From Peptostreptococcus sp. MV1 (GTDB lineage: Bacteria; Bacillota; Clostridia; Peptostreptococcales; Peptostreptococcaceae), in contig NZ_JRNB01000047.1 of NCBI RefSeq assembly GCF_000758885.1, positions 1 through 46,314 of the forward strand: a stretch of DNA of 46,314 bases, in the 5' to 3' direction. Within the stretch, counting starts at the first letter, position 1, and every line of letters starts with the position of its first letter. Shown here piece after piece: positions 34,994 through 44,486 of the stretch. The translations under genes and the position numbers were made by a program. The notes beneath the pieces are model-generated. The model was not told where the DNA came from. It worked only from the letters and a program-made list of their open reading frames with translations, and ran no database searches.

Positions 34994-36628
34994 ATGGCTA
35001 AATTTATAAGGAAGAGTCTTATACTGGCCAGTATAATTAGTATTAGCATGGGTATGTTGGCAGGAGTGGACATAGAGGCCTATGGAGAGAGGCAAATTGA
35101 CCAATTTTTGAACGATATGACTAAGGATTATGTGGGCCTGAATGGTCAGGATAGGTATGACACATCTAGGCTAATATCACAGATGGCTTATGATCATTCA
35201 GATGAGGTTATTATAGTAGATGGATCCAACTATGTGGATAGTATGTCGGCCCTACAGTTGTCGGCCTACCTAGATGCTCCTATATTGTTGAATAGCAGGA
35301 GGGGCTTGGATAGGAATACAAATGCAGAGATTGCCAGGTTAAAGGCAGAACATGTATATATAGTAGGTTGCAATATAAATCCCAAGTTAGAATCAGACCT
35401 GGTTAGCGAGGGATACAAGGTCCAGACTATTAGCGCTGACAAGCCTTTTGACCTATCTTATAAGTGTGGTGAATTTGCCGATAAAAATAAGAATACCAAC
35501 AAAAAAAGTTTGATATTGGCTAGTAGTGAGGTATTTGCAGATAGTTTGTCTATGTCGTCATATTCCTATACAAACAAGATTCCAATGCTCTTGGTTGGCA
35601 AGGACATAGATGATAGTACGGCAAAAATTATAAATGACTATGGGGCTGAAGAAGTATTAGTAGTTGGTGGTGAGAATACAATCAGCAATGAATCCATGGC
35701 AAAGATAAGTAGGGCTAGGAGGATTAGTGGTCAGGATAGGTACCAGACCTCTAGAATTATCCACAAGGAATATTATCCAGACAGTGAAAATATCCTGATC
35801 TCATCTGGTACGACATTTGCAGATACTGTAGCAGCAACGCCTCTTGCGACAGCCATGAAGACCAACATATTATTGGTCAAGGAGTCTAGTGAAGAGGTCC
35901 ACGACTACCACTTCAAAAAGATAGTAGCTGTGGGTGGATTGGTTAAAAAGTATGTGACTGACGTGGTATATATAAATCCCCACCAGGATGATGAGTCTAT
36001 AGATATGGGCTTGGATATAATCAGAGATGTAAAGGACGGCAGGAAGGTCTACCTGATACTGATGACAGATGGTAGTAAGAGTAGGGTATACGAAGCCCTA
36101 GACCGTGAGTTTATTAGGACTAGTAGGAGTAGGATTAGTAGGAAAGACTTTATTTATCTGAGAGATATGGAGATGGTAAGGGCCCTTGAAATAATGGGTG
36201 TAAAGAAGGAAAATGTAATCTTTACCCACAATAGAAATCTGGAGATTGACAAGGATATAGTTATTAAGGCTATAGAAAAATTTGAGGAAGAACATGGAAA
36301 GAACTTCTCATACAAGAGCCTTGCCAAGAATGTACACGACAAGAGTGGGGGTAATGTGGACCACTTTGCCTGTCATGATGGTGTAAAGGAGTTTTGTCAG
36401 AAGAATTCTAGAAATTGTACCTTCTATTCATCTGTGCCTACCTTTGATGACCCAGCTATATTCGTAAAGAACCCAACATATGAGGAAAGAGAAATCTGGA
36501 CCAAGGCCCTTAGGCAGTATGATGTAACAGACCCTTCCTTGGGATGCTATGGTGTTGGTTTCCGATCAGTTGGGGGTATCATGAATAGAAAGATGAACAA
36601 CATGAGGGAATTTATTGACTATAATTAA
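34994..36628 (+). CDS. Secreted cell-wall-binding protein (CWB2 repeats) with PIG-L-type deacetylase domain
   Basis: A 544-residue exported protein. A signal peptide (residues 1 to about 30, KFIRKSLILASIISISMGML) is followed by three CWB2-like units (about 50-140, 145-240 and 245-320), each around G.DRYDTS or ILLVG-like strands. These anchor to wall polymers as in clostridial S-layer proteins. From 325 onward there is a PIG-L/LmbE-like domain with NPHQDDES (variant of the HPDDE zinc motif), a VYLILMTDG strand and HFACH (His457, His461). It may deacetylate a surface sugar; the substrate is unknown. ATG at 34994 follows GGAGGTG. Confidence 0.88.
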   Translation: MAKFIRKSLILASIISISMGMLAGVDIEAYGERQIDQFLNDMTKDYVGLNGQDRYDTSRLISQMAYDHSDEVIIVDGSNYVDSMSALQLSAYLDAPILLNSRRGLDRNTNAEIARLKAEHVYIVGCNINPKLESDLVSEGYKVQTISADKPFDLSYKCGEFADKNKNTNKKSLILASSEVFADSLSMSSYSYTNKIPMLLVGKDIDDSTAKIINDYGAEEVLVVGGENTISNESMAKISRARRISGQDRYQTSRIIHKEYYPDSENILISSGTTFADTVAATPLATAMKTNILLVKESSEEVHDYHFKKIVAVGGLVKKYVTDVVYINPHQDDESIDMGLDIIRDVKDGRKVYLILMTDGSKSRVYEALDREFIRTSRSRISRKDFIYLRDMEMVRALEIMGVKKENVIFTHNRNLEIDKDIVIKAIEKFEEEHGKNFSYKSLAKNVHDKSGGNVDHFACHDGVKEFCQKNSRNCTFYSSVPTFDDPAIFVKNPTYEEREIWTKALRQYDVTDPSLGCYGVGFRSVGGIMNRKMNNMREFIDYN

Positions 36629-36686
36629 AATTAGGGCTTATAAAATTGGATGACTTGTGGTATTATTATCTAGGTGGAAATAATAC

Positions 36687-36776
36687 GGAGAGGTGTCCGA
36701 GTGGCTTAAGGGGCTCGCCTGGAAAGCGGGTGTGTGGGAAACTGCACCGAGGGTTCAAATCCCTCTCTCTCCGCCA
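36687..36776 (+). tRNA. tRNA-Ser (anticodon GGA)
   Basis: A 90-base class II tRNA with a long variable arm. Acceptor GGAGAGG/TCTCTCC, anticodon loop CTGGAAA, T-arm GGGTTCAAATCCC and an encoded CCA end. It is the likely effector of the serS T-box. Confidence 0.96.
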
Positions 36777-36805
36777 GTTTATAAGTTGATTAAATAGAAA
36801 TATTG

Positions 36806-36835
36806 AAAACACTAGGTTGTATAGCCTGGTGTTTT
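36806..36835 (+). terminator. Terminator of tRNA-Ser
   Basis: AAAACACTAGG and CCTGGTGTTTT form an 11-base stem (one G-T pair) with an 8-base loop. Confidence 0.85.
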
Positions 36836-36901
36836 ATTGTATACTATTAGTATTAGTATGTAAAATGAGAAAATATTTATTTTTTAAGGAGGAAGTCGTA
36901 T

Positions 36902-38236
36902 ATGAAAAACGATAAGGTTAGTGCCAAAGCCTTAATCCCCTTCCTAGTCTTTGTAGGTATATACCTGATTACAGGTATAGTCTTGAATGTTCAGGGGACA
37001 GAAATGGCCTTTTATCAATTGCCATCACCAGTAGCGGCAATAGTAGGTATTATAGTTGCATTTATAATGTTTAAGGGGTCTATTGAAGAAAAGTTCAATA
37101 ATCTAGTCAAGGGATGCGGTAATGAAAACATAATCATCATGTGTATCATATTTTTGCTAGCTGGTGCATTCTCAACAGTGTCCAAGCAGATGGGCGGTGT
37201 TGATTCAGTTGTAAATCTTGGTATGTCAGTACTACCACCTCAGTATATAACAGTAGGTATATTTATAATTTCATCTTTTATAGCCATATCTACAGGTACA
37301 TCTGTGGGTACGGTTGTAGCAGTTGCTCCAATAGCTATAGGTTTTGCCCAGGCGGCAGGTCTTAGTGAGGCCATGGTGATAGGTGCTACTATCAGTGGTG
37401 GTATGTTTGGTGACAACCTATCTATCATATCAGATACTACTATAGCGGCGACTAGGACTCAGGGAGTTGAGATGAAGGACAAGTTCAAGGCCAACTTTAT
37501 TATAGCCCTACCAGCTGCCATAGTTACTATAGTTTTGTTGCTGGTATTTGCTAGACCAGAGGCTATACCAAGTGTGAAGTCATATGAGTACAATATAATC
37601 AAGGTTATACCATATATATTCGTCCTAGTATCTGCTATATGGGGCATGAATGTGTTCGTAGTTTTGACAGGAGGTATTGTCCTATCAGGTATAATAGGTA
37701 TTAGTGACGGTTCATTTACAGCCCTAGTATTCAGCCAGCAGATATTTGAAGGCTTCAAGGGTATGTTGGATATCTTCCTTCTATCAATGTTTACAGGTGG
37801 CCTAGCCTATATGGTTGAACGTGAGGGTGGTATAAACTGGATTATCAAGCAGGTTAGGAAGATTATCAAGGGTAAGAAGTCAGCTGAACTTGGTATCAGT
37901 GCCATGGTATCACTTACAGACCTAGCTACTGCAAACAATACAGTTGCTATCTTGATCAATGGACCAATAGCCAAGGAAATCAGTCAAGAGTACGGTATAG
38001 AGCCTAAGAGGGCGGCGTCGCTTTTAGATATATTCTCTTGTGTATTCCAGGGTTTGATTCCCTATGGTGCCCAGGTCTTATTTGCCTGTGCAAGTATAAA
38101 GGGACTAAATAGTCCCTTTGAAGTGGTATACCTAACTTGGTATCCGCTAGTATTGGCTGCTTTTGCCCTATTGTCTATTTATGTACCTTATGTAGACAGG
38201 GTTTCAGCCATGTTCAAGAAGACAAAAAGTGCCTAG
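36902..38236 (+). CDS. Na+/H+ antiporter, NhaC family
   Basis: A 444-residue membrane protein with about 11-12 helices that exchanges sodium for protons or organic acids. The central block FIAISTGTSVGTVVAVAPIAIGFAQ, then GGMFGDNLSIISDTTIAATRTQG, and further on ATANNTVAILINGPIAKEIS fit NhaC. SD AAGGAGG precedes ATG. Together with the alanine symporter in this window it fits a sodium-based membrane energy economy. It is monocistronic or leads the following glycan genes, 44 bases downstream. Confidence 0.92.
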   Translation: MKNDKVSAKALIPFLVFVGIYLITGIVLNVQGTEMAFYQLPSPVAAIVGIIVAFIMFKGSIEEKFNNLVKGCGNENIIIMCIIFLLAGAFSTVSKQMGGVDSVVNLGMSVLPPQYITVGIFIISSFIAISTGTSVGTVVAVAPIAIGFAQAAGLSEAMVIGATISGGMFGDNLSIISDTTIAATRTQGVEMKDKFKANFIIALPAAIVTIVLLLVFARPEAIPSVKSYEYNIIKVIPYIFVLVSAIWGMNVFVVLTGGIVLSGIIGISDGSFTALVFSQQIFEGFKGMLDIFLLSMFTGGLAYMVEREGGINWIIKQVRKIIKGKKSAELGISAMVSLTDLATANNTVAILINGPIAKEISQEYGIEPKRAASLLDIFSCVFQGLIPYGAQVLFACASIKGLNSPFEVVYLTWYPLVLAAFALLSIYVPYVDRVSAMFKKTKSA

Positions 38237-38280
38237 TGTTATAGGTTTATAAAGAAAGATTAGTTGGGGGGTGAAGGCAT

Positions 38281-39039
38281 TTGAATAGGATGAGAAAGAC
38301 TATATTGATAATACCTGCTTATAACCCTCCTTTTTATTTTGTAGAATATGTCAAGGATCTAGTGAAAAATGGATTTGAATATATTCTAGTGGTCGATGAT
38401 GGAAGTCAGGATGATAAGCAGAAGATATTTACAGATATAAGTGGGCTATCTGGCTCATATATACATATATTGACGCATGAGAAGAATATGGGTAAGGGCA
38501 GGGCCCTAAAGGATGCTTTTACCTATGTCTTAAGTTTAGATGAGTCTGCCTTGGATGGATATATAGGTGTCTTGTGCTTGGATTCTGATGGTCAGCACCT
38601 GGTGGAAGATGTGGTCAGGTTGGACGGTCTTATGACTGATGACTACCTATCTTGTGAGGGGGATTTTGCTTCTACTGTATATATGGGTAGGAGGAATTTT
38701 GATGAGGCATGTGTGCCATTCAAGAGTAGGTATGGAAACAAGCTGACTAGGGCTATATTTAGTCTCCTATATGGTGTCAGGATAAATGACAGTCAGACGG
38801 GTATGAGGGGGCTTTCTCTAGGAGCCCTAGCAGACTTCAATAATCTTGATGGTGACAGATTTGAATATGAGATGAATATGTTGATAGAGGCCTCTAGACT
38901 GTCCTATAAGATAAGAGAAGTGGATATCAAGACCCACTATATCAAGGAAAATTCAGAGAGTCACTTTAGGCCATTTGTAGATTCTTTTAAAATTTATAGG
39001 ATGATTCTTAGGTGTTTTTTTACTAAATTTTTTAATTAA
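38281..39039 (+). CDS. Glycosyltransferase family 2
   Basis: A 252-residue GT-A enzyme, likely using a nucleotide sugar with a lipid or wall acceptor. It has TILIIPAYNPP, VVDDGSQDD, NMGKGRALKDAF, CLDSDGQH (the DxD-type metal site) and MRGLSLGAL near the end. It is close to the dolichol-phosphate mannose synthase-like branch. There is no membrane helix. The start is TTG at 38281 with GGGGGG upstream; ATG at 38290 is the alternative. It is likely in one operon with the polytopic protein at 39127. Confidence 0.85.
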   Translation: MNRMRKTILIIPAYNPPFYFVEYVKDLVKNGFEYILVVDDGSQDDKQKIFTDISGLSGSYIHILTHEKNMGKGRALKDAFTYVLSLDESALDGYIGVLCLDSDGQHLVEDVVRLDGLMTDDYLSCEGDFASTVYMGRRNFDEACVPFKSRYGNKLTRAIFSLLYGVRINDSQTGMRGLSLGALADFNNLDGDRFEYEMNMLIEASRLSYKIREVDIKTHYIKENSESHFRPFVDSFKIYRMILRCFFTKFFN

Positions 39040-39126
39040 GCACTTCTTTATTTTTGGGGTCCTGCTTGGTGGGGCCTTATATTTTTATGATTTATTTTTA
39101 TTGGTGATTTTTGGAGGTGAAAAGTA

Positions 39127-40827
39127 TTGGATGGTATAAGGATACTGTATCCATTTTTGCACTTATTATTGATATTTGCCTGTATAGCGGGATATTCTTG
39201 CTTCCTAGAGGCTAGGCTAGCTATAAGGGGTCAGTTTGCCCCCATATGTACGATTGCTTTTATATCTGTAGCCCTTATATTTTTTGGCTATATGGACCTT
39301 CTTTTTCCTGGTATTTATATTATGTATATTTTGGGACTGGGCCTATTTGTGTTTGGACTATTGGCCTATCCGAGAATATATAGGAATAACCTCTACTTGT
39401 ATGGCCTGACAGGACTTCTTATGCTGGTATATACGGGCCTATTTTTGAGGTCTAATGTGGGGGACTATGATGCCTTTTCACATTGGGGACTGGCAGTTAG
39501 GCTGATGCAGACATCTAGGGCCCTACCTGGACCACTGGACAAGTGTATTAGTTTCAGTGATTATCCACTGGCCATGCCAATATTTTGTCTTTTCAATAGC
39601 GCTAGGACCGTCTACCAAGAAAATCTATACCAACAGGCTCATGCCCTTGTACTAGTATTTTCTGTCTTGCCCATCCTGCCTTTCTCCAGAAAAATGGCCA
39701 GGGGTGATATGGCCAAAAGGGTATTTATGGGTCTAGTCTTTGTGTTTACACTTGCTCTAGTTGAGGTTGCCAATGTCAGGACCTTTACCATGTATATAGA
39801 TACTATACTAGCTACAGTGGCCTTTGCCCTGTCCTATATGGTTTACTACCATAGGAAGGATGTGAGACAGGTATGGCTTCCCTTTTTACTCTTGGGGTCA
39901 TTTTTGATTAGTATCAAGCATAGCGGACTTATATTTTTATTGTTTTCCTTGCTACTCTTAGTATTTTTCATGATAAAAGAGAGGAAAATTAGTCTAAAGC
40001 TAGTCATGGCCATCTTGATTCCATTTATAGTCCAGCAGGCCTGGATCCTCCACCACAAGAGGACCTTTGTGGCTGAAAAGGCAGCCAAGCACTCTATATC
40101 CTTTGCCAGGTATTCAGAGGAAATGGCGTCCAAGGGCAAGGGAAATGTGGATATGATAGTAAATATGTTTATAGACAGGAATGTTGGAGATATTTATTGG
40201 TATATACTTATAGCCCTGCTGGCGATTGGTCTGATAAGTCTTTTGGTGACCAAAAAGAAGTTTTGGCTTTCTCTGGCAGGTCTATCTGTATTTGCCCTAT
40301 TGACATCTATTGCCTACCAGGTGGGCAACCTGTTTATGTACTTGTTTTCCATGCCTATATATGAGGCTAGGGTTTTGGCTAGTTATGATAGGTATTTTAA
40401 TAGTATGAAGATATATATAGGATTGTTATTTTTGGCATGGTTTCTCAGCGTCTATCGGAAAAATATATTTTATATAGGCCTTAGCCTGGTCATGATGCTA
40501 GGTATTTGCCTATATGATCACGCCAGGCTGAGCCAGGTCTTGGTACCGGCTGATAGATTGGCCCATGATGTAGATATGTACCGCTTCAAGGAAGTTATGG
40601 AGGATAAGATCAGTGACAATGAACTGACCTACCCCACAACTACCTACAACAAGCAGGTGACAGTCTACACCAAGAAGGGCTATGACTACAAGACCTATTT
40701 AGTATGTAAGTACATACTTTTGACGGATGATATCAGCATCAAAAAGTATGACAAGAATAACTTTAATGATAGGAAGGCTCTAGCAAATAGTATAAGAAAT
40801 GGCGGTCTAGTAGTTCTTTTAAAGTAG
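39127..40827 (+). CDS. Polytopic membrane protein, GT-C glycosyltransferase-like
   Basis: A 566-residue protein with about 11-13 helices and a soluble C-terminal part (about 470-566). After the third to fourth helix lies NVGDYDAFSHWG, an acidic extracytoplasmic loop of the kind that holds the catalytic Asp in GT-C enzymes. It may transfer a sugar from the lipid-linked donor made by the GT2 protein at 38281. This is inferred from topology and pairing, not from a recognised family. TTG start with GGAGGTG 6 bases upstream. Confidence 0.7.
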   Translation: MDGIRILYPFLHLLLIFACIAGYSCFLEARLAIRGQFAPICTIAFISVALIFFGYMDLLFPGIYIMYILGLGLFVFGLLAYPRIYRNNLYLYGLTGLLMLVYTGLFLRSNVGDYDAFSHWGLAVRLMQTSRALPGPLDKCISFSDYPLAMPIFCLFNSARTVYQENLYQQAHALVLVFSVLPILPFSRKMARGDMAKRVFMGLVFVFTLALVEVANVRTFTMYIDTILATVAFALSYMVYYHRKDVRQVWLPFLLLGSFLISIKHSGLIFLLFSLLLLVFFMIKERKISLKLVMAILIPFIVQQAWILHHKRTFVAEKAAKHSISFARYSEEMASKGKGNVDMIVNMFIDRNVGDIYWYILIALLAIGLISLLVTKKKFWLSLAGLSVFALLTSIAYQVGNLFMYLFSMPIYEARVLASYDRYFNSMKIYIGLLFLAWFLSVYRKNIFYIGLSLVMMLGICLYDHARLSQVLVPADRLAHDVDMYRFKEVMEDKISDNELTYPTTTYNKQVTVYTKKGYDYKTYLVCKYILLTDDISIKKYDKNNFNDRKALANSIRNGGLVVLLK

Positions 40828-41041
40828 CCTATTTTGTCTTGCTCATGGTAAAGCCCGTCAATCCAACTATTAATGAAAATAAAACATTGAATATTTATCT
40901 CAAATATGATATCATAAGTTATGTCTTGGCTAATCAAAGTCAGACACTTTAAATTTACAGAGGTAAGTTTCACTTTAATGGTTAACTAAGATTTAAATGT
41001 AGATATGTTAATCAATAATTAAATTAATTTTGGTTATAATT

Positions 41042-41311
41042 TTGCTGTACTAGATGGGGAGTTAGCGGTGCCCTGTAACTCGCAATCCGCTTTAGCGAGG
41101 TTGAATTCCATCCAGAGGCAAGCTGTCTGTGATGCAGTCTTGTGCAAGTAGTGTTGATGCATGGGTCCCAAGCAATGCAAGCCCATGAATCCCGTCAGAT
41201 TCGGAAGAAAGCAGCGGTAAGTGGTCACTTTCATGTGACTTGGGGACGCCTGTGCGGAGCCAACTACACTAGCAACGGTTGTAGGCACTTGTCGAAGGAT
41301 GGTGTGCAGTT
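41042..41311 (+). ncRNA. ffs: Signal recognition particle RNA, long bacterial type
   Basis: A 270-base RNA close to B. subtilis scRNA. It has the Alu part (GGGGAGTTAGCGGTGCCCTGTAACTCGCAATCCGC), GTGTTGA, and the Ffh-binding domain with GTCAGATTCGGAAGAAAGCAG. It scaffolds SRP for co-translational targeting. A TATAAT (41035-41040) lies just before the 5' end. The position before dnaX is conserved in Firmicutes. Confidence 0.95.
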
Positions 41312-41326
41312 TAAACATATAAATTT

Positions 41327-41357
41327 ACAATCCCATTAATGGGGTTGTTATTTTTTT
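41327..41357 (+). terminator. Terminator of the SRP RNA
   Basis: ACAATCCC pairs with GGGGTTGT (one G-T pair) around a 6-base loop, followed by TATTTTTTT. The dnaX SD (GGAGGG) starts right after it, so dnaX may rely on read-through or a further promoter. Confidence 0.8.
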
Positions 41358-41368
41358 GGAGGGATATT

Positions 41369-43039
41369 ATGCACAAGGCCTTGTATAGGGAGTATAGACC
41401 ACTAGTATTTGATGATGTAATAGGTCAAGACCATATCATCAGGACTCTTAAAAATCAAATAAAAGAAAATAGTATGAGTCATGCCTACCTATTTTGTGGG
41501 ACTAGGGGTACTGGTAAGACTACTACTGCCAAGATTCTATCTAGGGCAGTCAACTGTCAAACCAGCGACCAAGACCGTCCTTGTAATGAGTGTCCTAGCT
41601 GCCTGTCTATAATGGATTCGTCAAACCTAGATGTAATTGAGATAGACGCAGCATCCAACAATAGCGTAGATGATATCAGGGAATTGAGGGATACAGTCAA
41701 GTATACACCAGCTAATTCCAAGTATAAGGTATATATAATAGATGAGGTTCATATGCTATCACAGGGGGCCTTCAATGCCCTTCTAAAGACGCTAGAAGAG
41801 CCACCATCTTATGTCATATTTATACTGGCTACTACAGAGCCCAATAAGATACCGGCGACCATCCTATCTAGGTGTCAGAGGTTTGACTTTAAGAGGGTAT
41901 CGGTTGGAGACCTCATGGACAGGATGAGACTAATATGCCAGAGTGAATCTATAGACATAGAGGAAGATGCCATTAGGATAATAGCCAGAAATGGCCAGGG
42001 GTCTGTCAGAGATTCCCTGAGCATACTGGACAAGTGCCTGTCATTTTCTGATTCCAAGTTGACAGCAGACCAAGTCTTGGACCTATTAGGCGGTTCTGAT
42101 CCAGACCAGTTACTAAAGATGGCTAGGTCAATAATGGAGTCCGATGTATGTAGGTCAATGGAAATGATTGATGACTACTTTATGTGGGGCAAGGATTTGA
42201 GGCTCTTGGTAGAGGACATAACAGGCTTTTTCAGGTCCCTAATGATGGTCAAGATATTTGGACAGTCTACTGATATTGTAGACCTGACTCAAGACCAAAC
42301 TCAGTCTATGATGGACCTGGTTAGTGGTATAGATACGGAAGAAATCATCAGAATTTTGACGATTTTATCAGACTTGGCGGACAAGATGAAGTATTCTAGC
42401 AACCAGAGGATGACCCTTGAAATATATATAATGAAGTTAGCATCACCGGCTATGGACCAGTCAGACCAAGCCCTATCAAAGAGGTTGGAAAAACTGGAAA
42501 AGTTGGTTGAAGATGGTATGATTAGTATAAAGGCTAATGTATTGCCAGGTCAGGTCGGTCAAGCCACAATGGTGCAGGGCTTGAACCAAGTCCCTCCACA
42601 TCTAGGTATGGCTATGGACCAGTCGACAAATTCTTCTATAGACACTAGTGATAAATTTGATATAATAGACGATGAGGACCTAGTCCTAATCAACGAAAAT
42701 TGGGACAAGTTCCTAGACAAGATGAAGGAAGACAAGAAGATGCCACTGAGGGCCTTTTTGGTACAAAAAAAGGGTATCAGCTATAAAAATGGTATCTTGT
42801 ATATAATTCTGGAAGACAAGTTTGAATTTGCCCTAGAGAGGCTAGAGGAAGAGTCCAATAAGGCCTATATACAGTCTACCCTATCTAGGATATGTGGTCT
42901 AAATATTGACCTGAGGTTTATTCTGGAGGCCAATATGTCCAAGATGAATTTTGACAAGGAAGAGGCTCCAAAGGATGAAGAGAGTCCTCTTGAGTCCATG
43001 CTCAAGGATGTCTTGGGGGATACTTTAGAGATAGAGTAG
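41369..43039 (+). CDS. dnaX: DNA polymerase III subunit gamma/tau
   Basis: The 556-residue clamp-loader ATPase. It has YREYRP..FDDVIGQ, Walker A GTRGTGKTT (44-52), four zinc cysteines (63, 72, 75, 78), DE.HMLS and EEPP.YVIFILATTEP. The variable C-terminal region holds a small domain from about 440 to 530. ATG at 41369 follows GGAGGG. At codons 466-468 the frame reads caA AAA AAG, a possible -1 frameshift site (see separate entry). ebfC and recR follow. Confidence 0.97.
   Translation: MHKALYREYRPLVFDDVIGQDHIIRTLKNQIKENSMSHAYLFCGTRGTGKTTTAKILSRAVNCQTSDQDRPCNECPSCLSIMDSSNLDVIEIDAASNNSVDDIRELRDTVKYTPANSKYKVYIIDEVHMLSQGAFNALLKTLEEPPSYVIFILATTEPNKIPATILSRCQRFDFKRVSVGDLMDRMRLICQSESIDIEEDAIRIIARNGQGSVRDSLSILDKCLSFSDSKLTADQVLDLLGGSDPDQLLKMARSIMESDVCRSMEMIDDYFMWGKDLRLLVEDITGFFRSLMMVKIFGQSTDIVDLTQDQTQSMMDLVSGIDTEEIIRILTILSDLADKMKYSSNQRMTLEIYIMKLASPAMDQSDQALSKRLEKLEKLVEDGMISIKANVLPGQVGQATMVQGLNQVPPHLGMAMDQSTNSSIDTSDKFDIIDDEDLVLINENWDKFLDKMKEDKKMPLRAFLVQKKGISYKNGILYIILEDKFEFALERLEEESNKAYIQSTLSRICGLNIDLRFILEANMSKMNFDKEEAPKDEESPLESMLKDVLGDTLEIE
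42748..42786 (+). other. Possible dnaX -1 frameshift signal
   Basis: The heptamer A AAA AAG (42766-42772) is in frame in dnaX. An SD-like GAGGG (42748-42752) stands 13 bases upstream, within the range that stimulates -1 shifting in E. coli dnaX. The -1 frame adds G-Y-Q-L and stops at TAA (42784-42786), giving a 472-residue gamma-like form. No clear downstream stem-loop was seen. Confidence 0.45.
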
Positions 43040-43101
43040 TTGTAGGTTTAATATAATAAGCTAAATATAAATAAGAAAATAAATTTGAGGAGGAAATATT
43101 A

Positions 43102-43446
43102 ATGGCTAAAAAAGGTGGATTTGGCGGAGGAATGCCAGGTGGAATGAATATGAACAACTTGTTGAAGCAGGCTCAGAAGATGCAGGCTGATATGCAAAAG
43201 GCCCAGGAAGAATTAGAGGCTAAGGAAATAGAATCTTCTGTAGGTGGTGGAGCAGTTGTAGTAAGGGTAAATGGCAAGAAGGAAGTAGTTGGTATCAACA
43301 TCAAGCCTGAAGTAGTTGACCAAGACGATATAGAGATGTTGGAAGACCTAGTCATGAGTGCTGTAAACCAGGCCATGAGAGAGATAGATGAAATGCAGAA
43401 GTCTCAGATGGGCAAGCTAACAGGTGGAATGAACCTGCCTTTCTAG
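43102..43446 (+). CDS. ebfC: Nucleoid-associated protein EbfC/YbaB
   Basis: A 114-residue DNA-binding protein. The start is Gly/Met-rich ([24 protein letters not shown]), then [31 protein letters not shown] and [11 protein letters not shown]. It is in the standard dnaX-ebfC-recR order with SD GAGGAGG. Confidence 0.95.
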   Translation: MAKKGGFGGGMPGGMNMNNLLKQAQKMQADMQKAQEELEAKEIESSVGGGAVVVRVNGKKEVVGINIKPEVVDQDDIEMLEDLVMSAVNQAMREIDEMQKSQMGKLTGGMNLPF

Positions 43447-43480
43447 TTGGTTGACTTAATGTAGAAGGTGATATGACGAT

Positions 43481-44080
43481 ATGGAGAATTACAGTGAGCC
43501 AATTGATAGGCTGATAAATGAATTTTCAAAGCTGCCAGGCATAGGTAGAAAGACTGCCCAGAGGTTGGCCTTCCATGTGATAAACATGGATATAAAGGAT
43601 GTGGCAGGCCTATCCAAGGCATTGGTAGACGTGAAAAATGAAATAAAGTATTGCAGTGTTTGCTGTAATATTTCAGATACAGAGGTCTGTCCTATATGCG
43701 CCAATGGTCATAGGGATTCATCTACTATTTGTGTGGTAGAGGATCCTAGGGATGTTGCAGCCATGGAGAGGACCAAGGACTATAATGGTCGCTATCATGT
43801 CCTAAATGGGGTCATATCTCCTATGGATGGCATAGGTCCAGATATGCTCAATATCAAGGAACTGATTTCGAGACTAGGAGATGGCAGTGTCCAGGAAATA
43901 ATAATGGCGACAAATCCTACTATAGAGGGGGAGGCGACTGCCATGTATATTTCTAGGTTGGTCAAGCCTATGGGGATCAAGGTTACTAGGATAGCCCATG
44001 GTCTACCAGTAGGTGGTGACCTGGAGTATGCTGATGATGTGACGATTTCCAAGGCCCTAGAGGGAAGAAGAGAGATATGA
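43481..44080 (+). CDS. recR: Recombination mediator RecR
   Basis: A 199-residue DNA repair protein of the RecFOR path. It has a helix-hairpin-helix [16 protein letters not shown], a Cys4 zinc finger ([16 protein letters not shown]), and a Toprim block [16 protein letters not shown], ending in [17 protein letters not shown]. The ATG start lies 34 bases after ebfC; SD GAAGGTG is further upstream than usual. Its stop overlaps the next gene. Confidence 0.96.
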   Translation: MENYSEPIDRLINEFSKLPGIGRKTAQRLAFHVINMDIKDVAGLSKALVDVKNEIKYCSVCCNISDTEVCPICANGHRDSSTICVVEDPRDVAAMERTKDYNGRYHVLNGVISPMDGIGPDMLNIKELISRLGDGSVQEIIMATNPTIEGEATAMYISRLVKPMGIKVTRIAHGLPVGGDLEYADDVTISKALEGRREI

Positions 44081-44352
44081 TGGACCTAGACCAGGAATTG
44101 GAGATAGCCCAGGCCTGTCTGGACCAGTATAGTTTGGAGCTAAAGAAGGTTGAAAATATGGCTAAGGAATATGATGAAAACAAGGCCCTTGGTCTGGTAG
44201 TAAAAAAGAGACACAACCAGACTAAGACAAAGAAATCAGGCAGGACATCTAGGTATAAGAGGGTTAATGATACCAGTGTATTTAGGAACAATGCTAGAAA
44301 CTTTCAGTATGACTATGAAGAGGACTATTATGAGCCTCCTAGAAATAAATAA
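44077..44352 (+). CDS. Small charged protein coupled to recR, unknown
   Basis: A 91-residue protein overlapping the recR stop (ATGATGG), so translationally coupled. The first half is a predicted helix or coiled coil ([20 protein letters not shown]...), the middle is Lys/Arg-rich ([20 protein letters not shown]), and the end is acidic and tyrosine-rich. Firmicutes often have a short gene after recR (YaaL/DUF2508), but this sequence does not clearly match it. Confidence 0.7.
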   Translation: MMDLDQELEIAQACLDQYSLELKKVENMAKEYDENKALGLVVKKRHNQTKTKKSGRTSRYKRVNDTSVFRNNARNFQYDYEEDYYEPPRNK

Positions 44353-44438
44353 CAATTTATGAGGCAAAAGAGAATGACCAATAAGGGGAGTTTTCAGCAA
44401 ATAGGGGCCGCATAATGAGAAAATGAATCAAAAATATC

Positions 44439-44486
44439 AATAGGCACCAGAAGTGACTCAAATATCACTTTTGGTGCCTATTTTTT
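44439..44486. terminator. Bidirectional terminator between recR operon and the glucosyltransferase
   Basis: AATAGGCACCA and TGGTGCCTATT, with inner GAAGTGA/TCACTTT, form an almost perfect 18-bp stem with A and T tracts on both sides. Confidence 0.92.

Noticed and set aside
41034-41339. ORFs on both strands over the SRP RNA
   Set aside because: The region is a clear SRP RNA; the ORFs lack SDs and follow the RNA sequence by chance.
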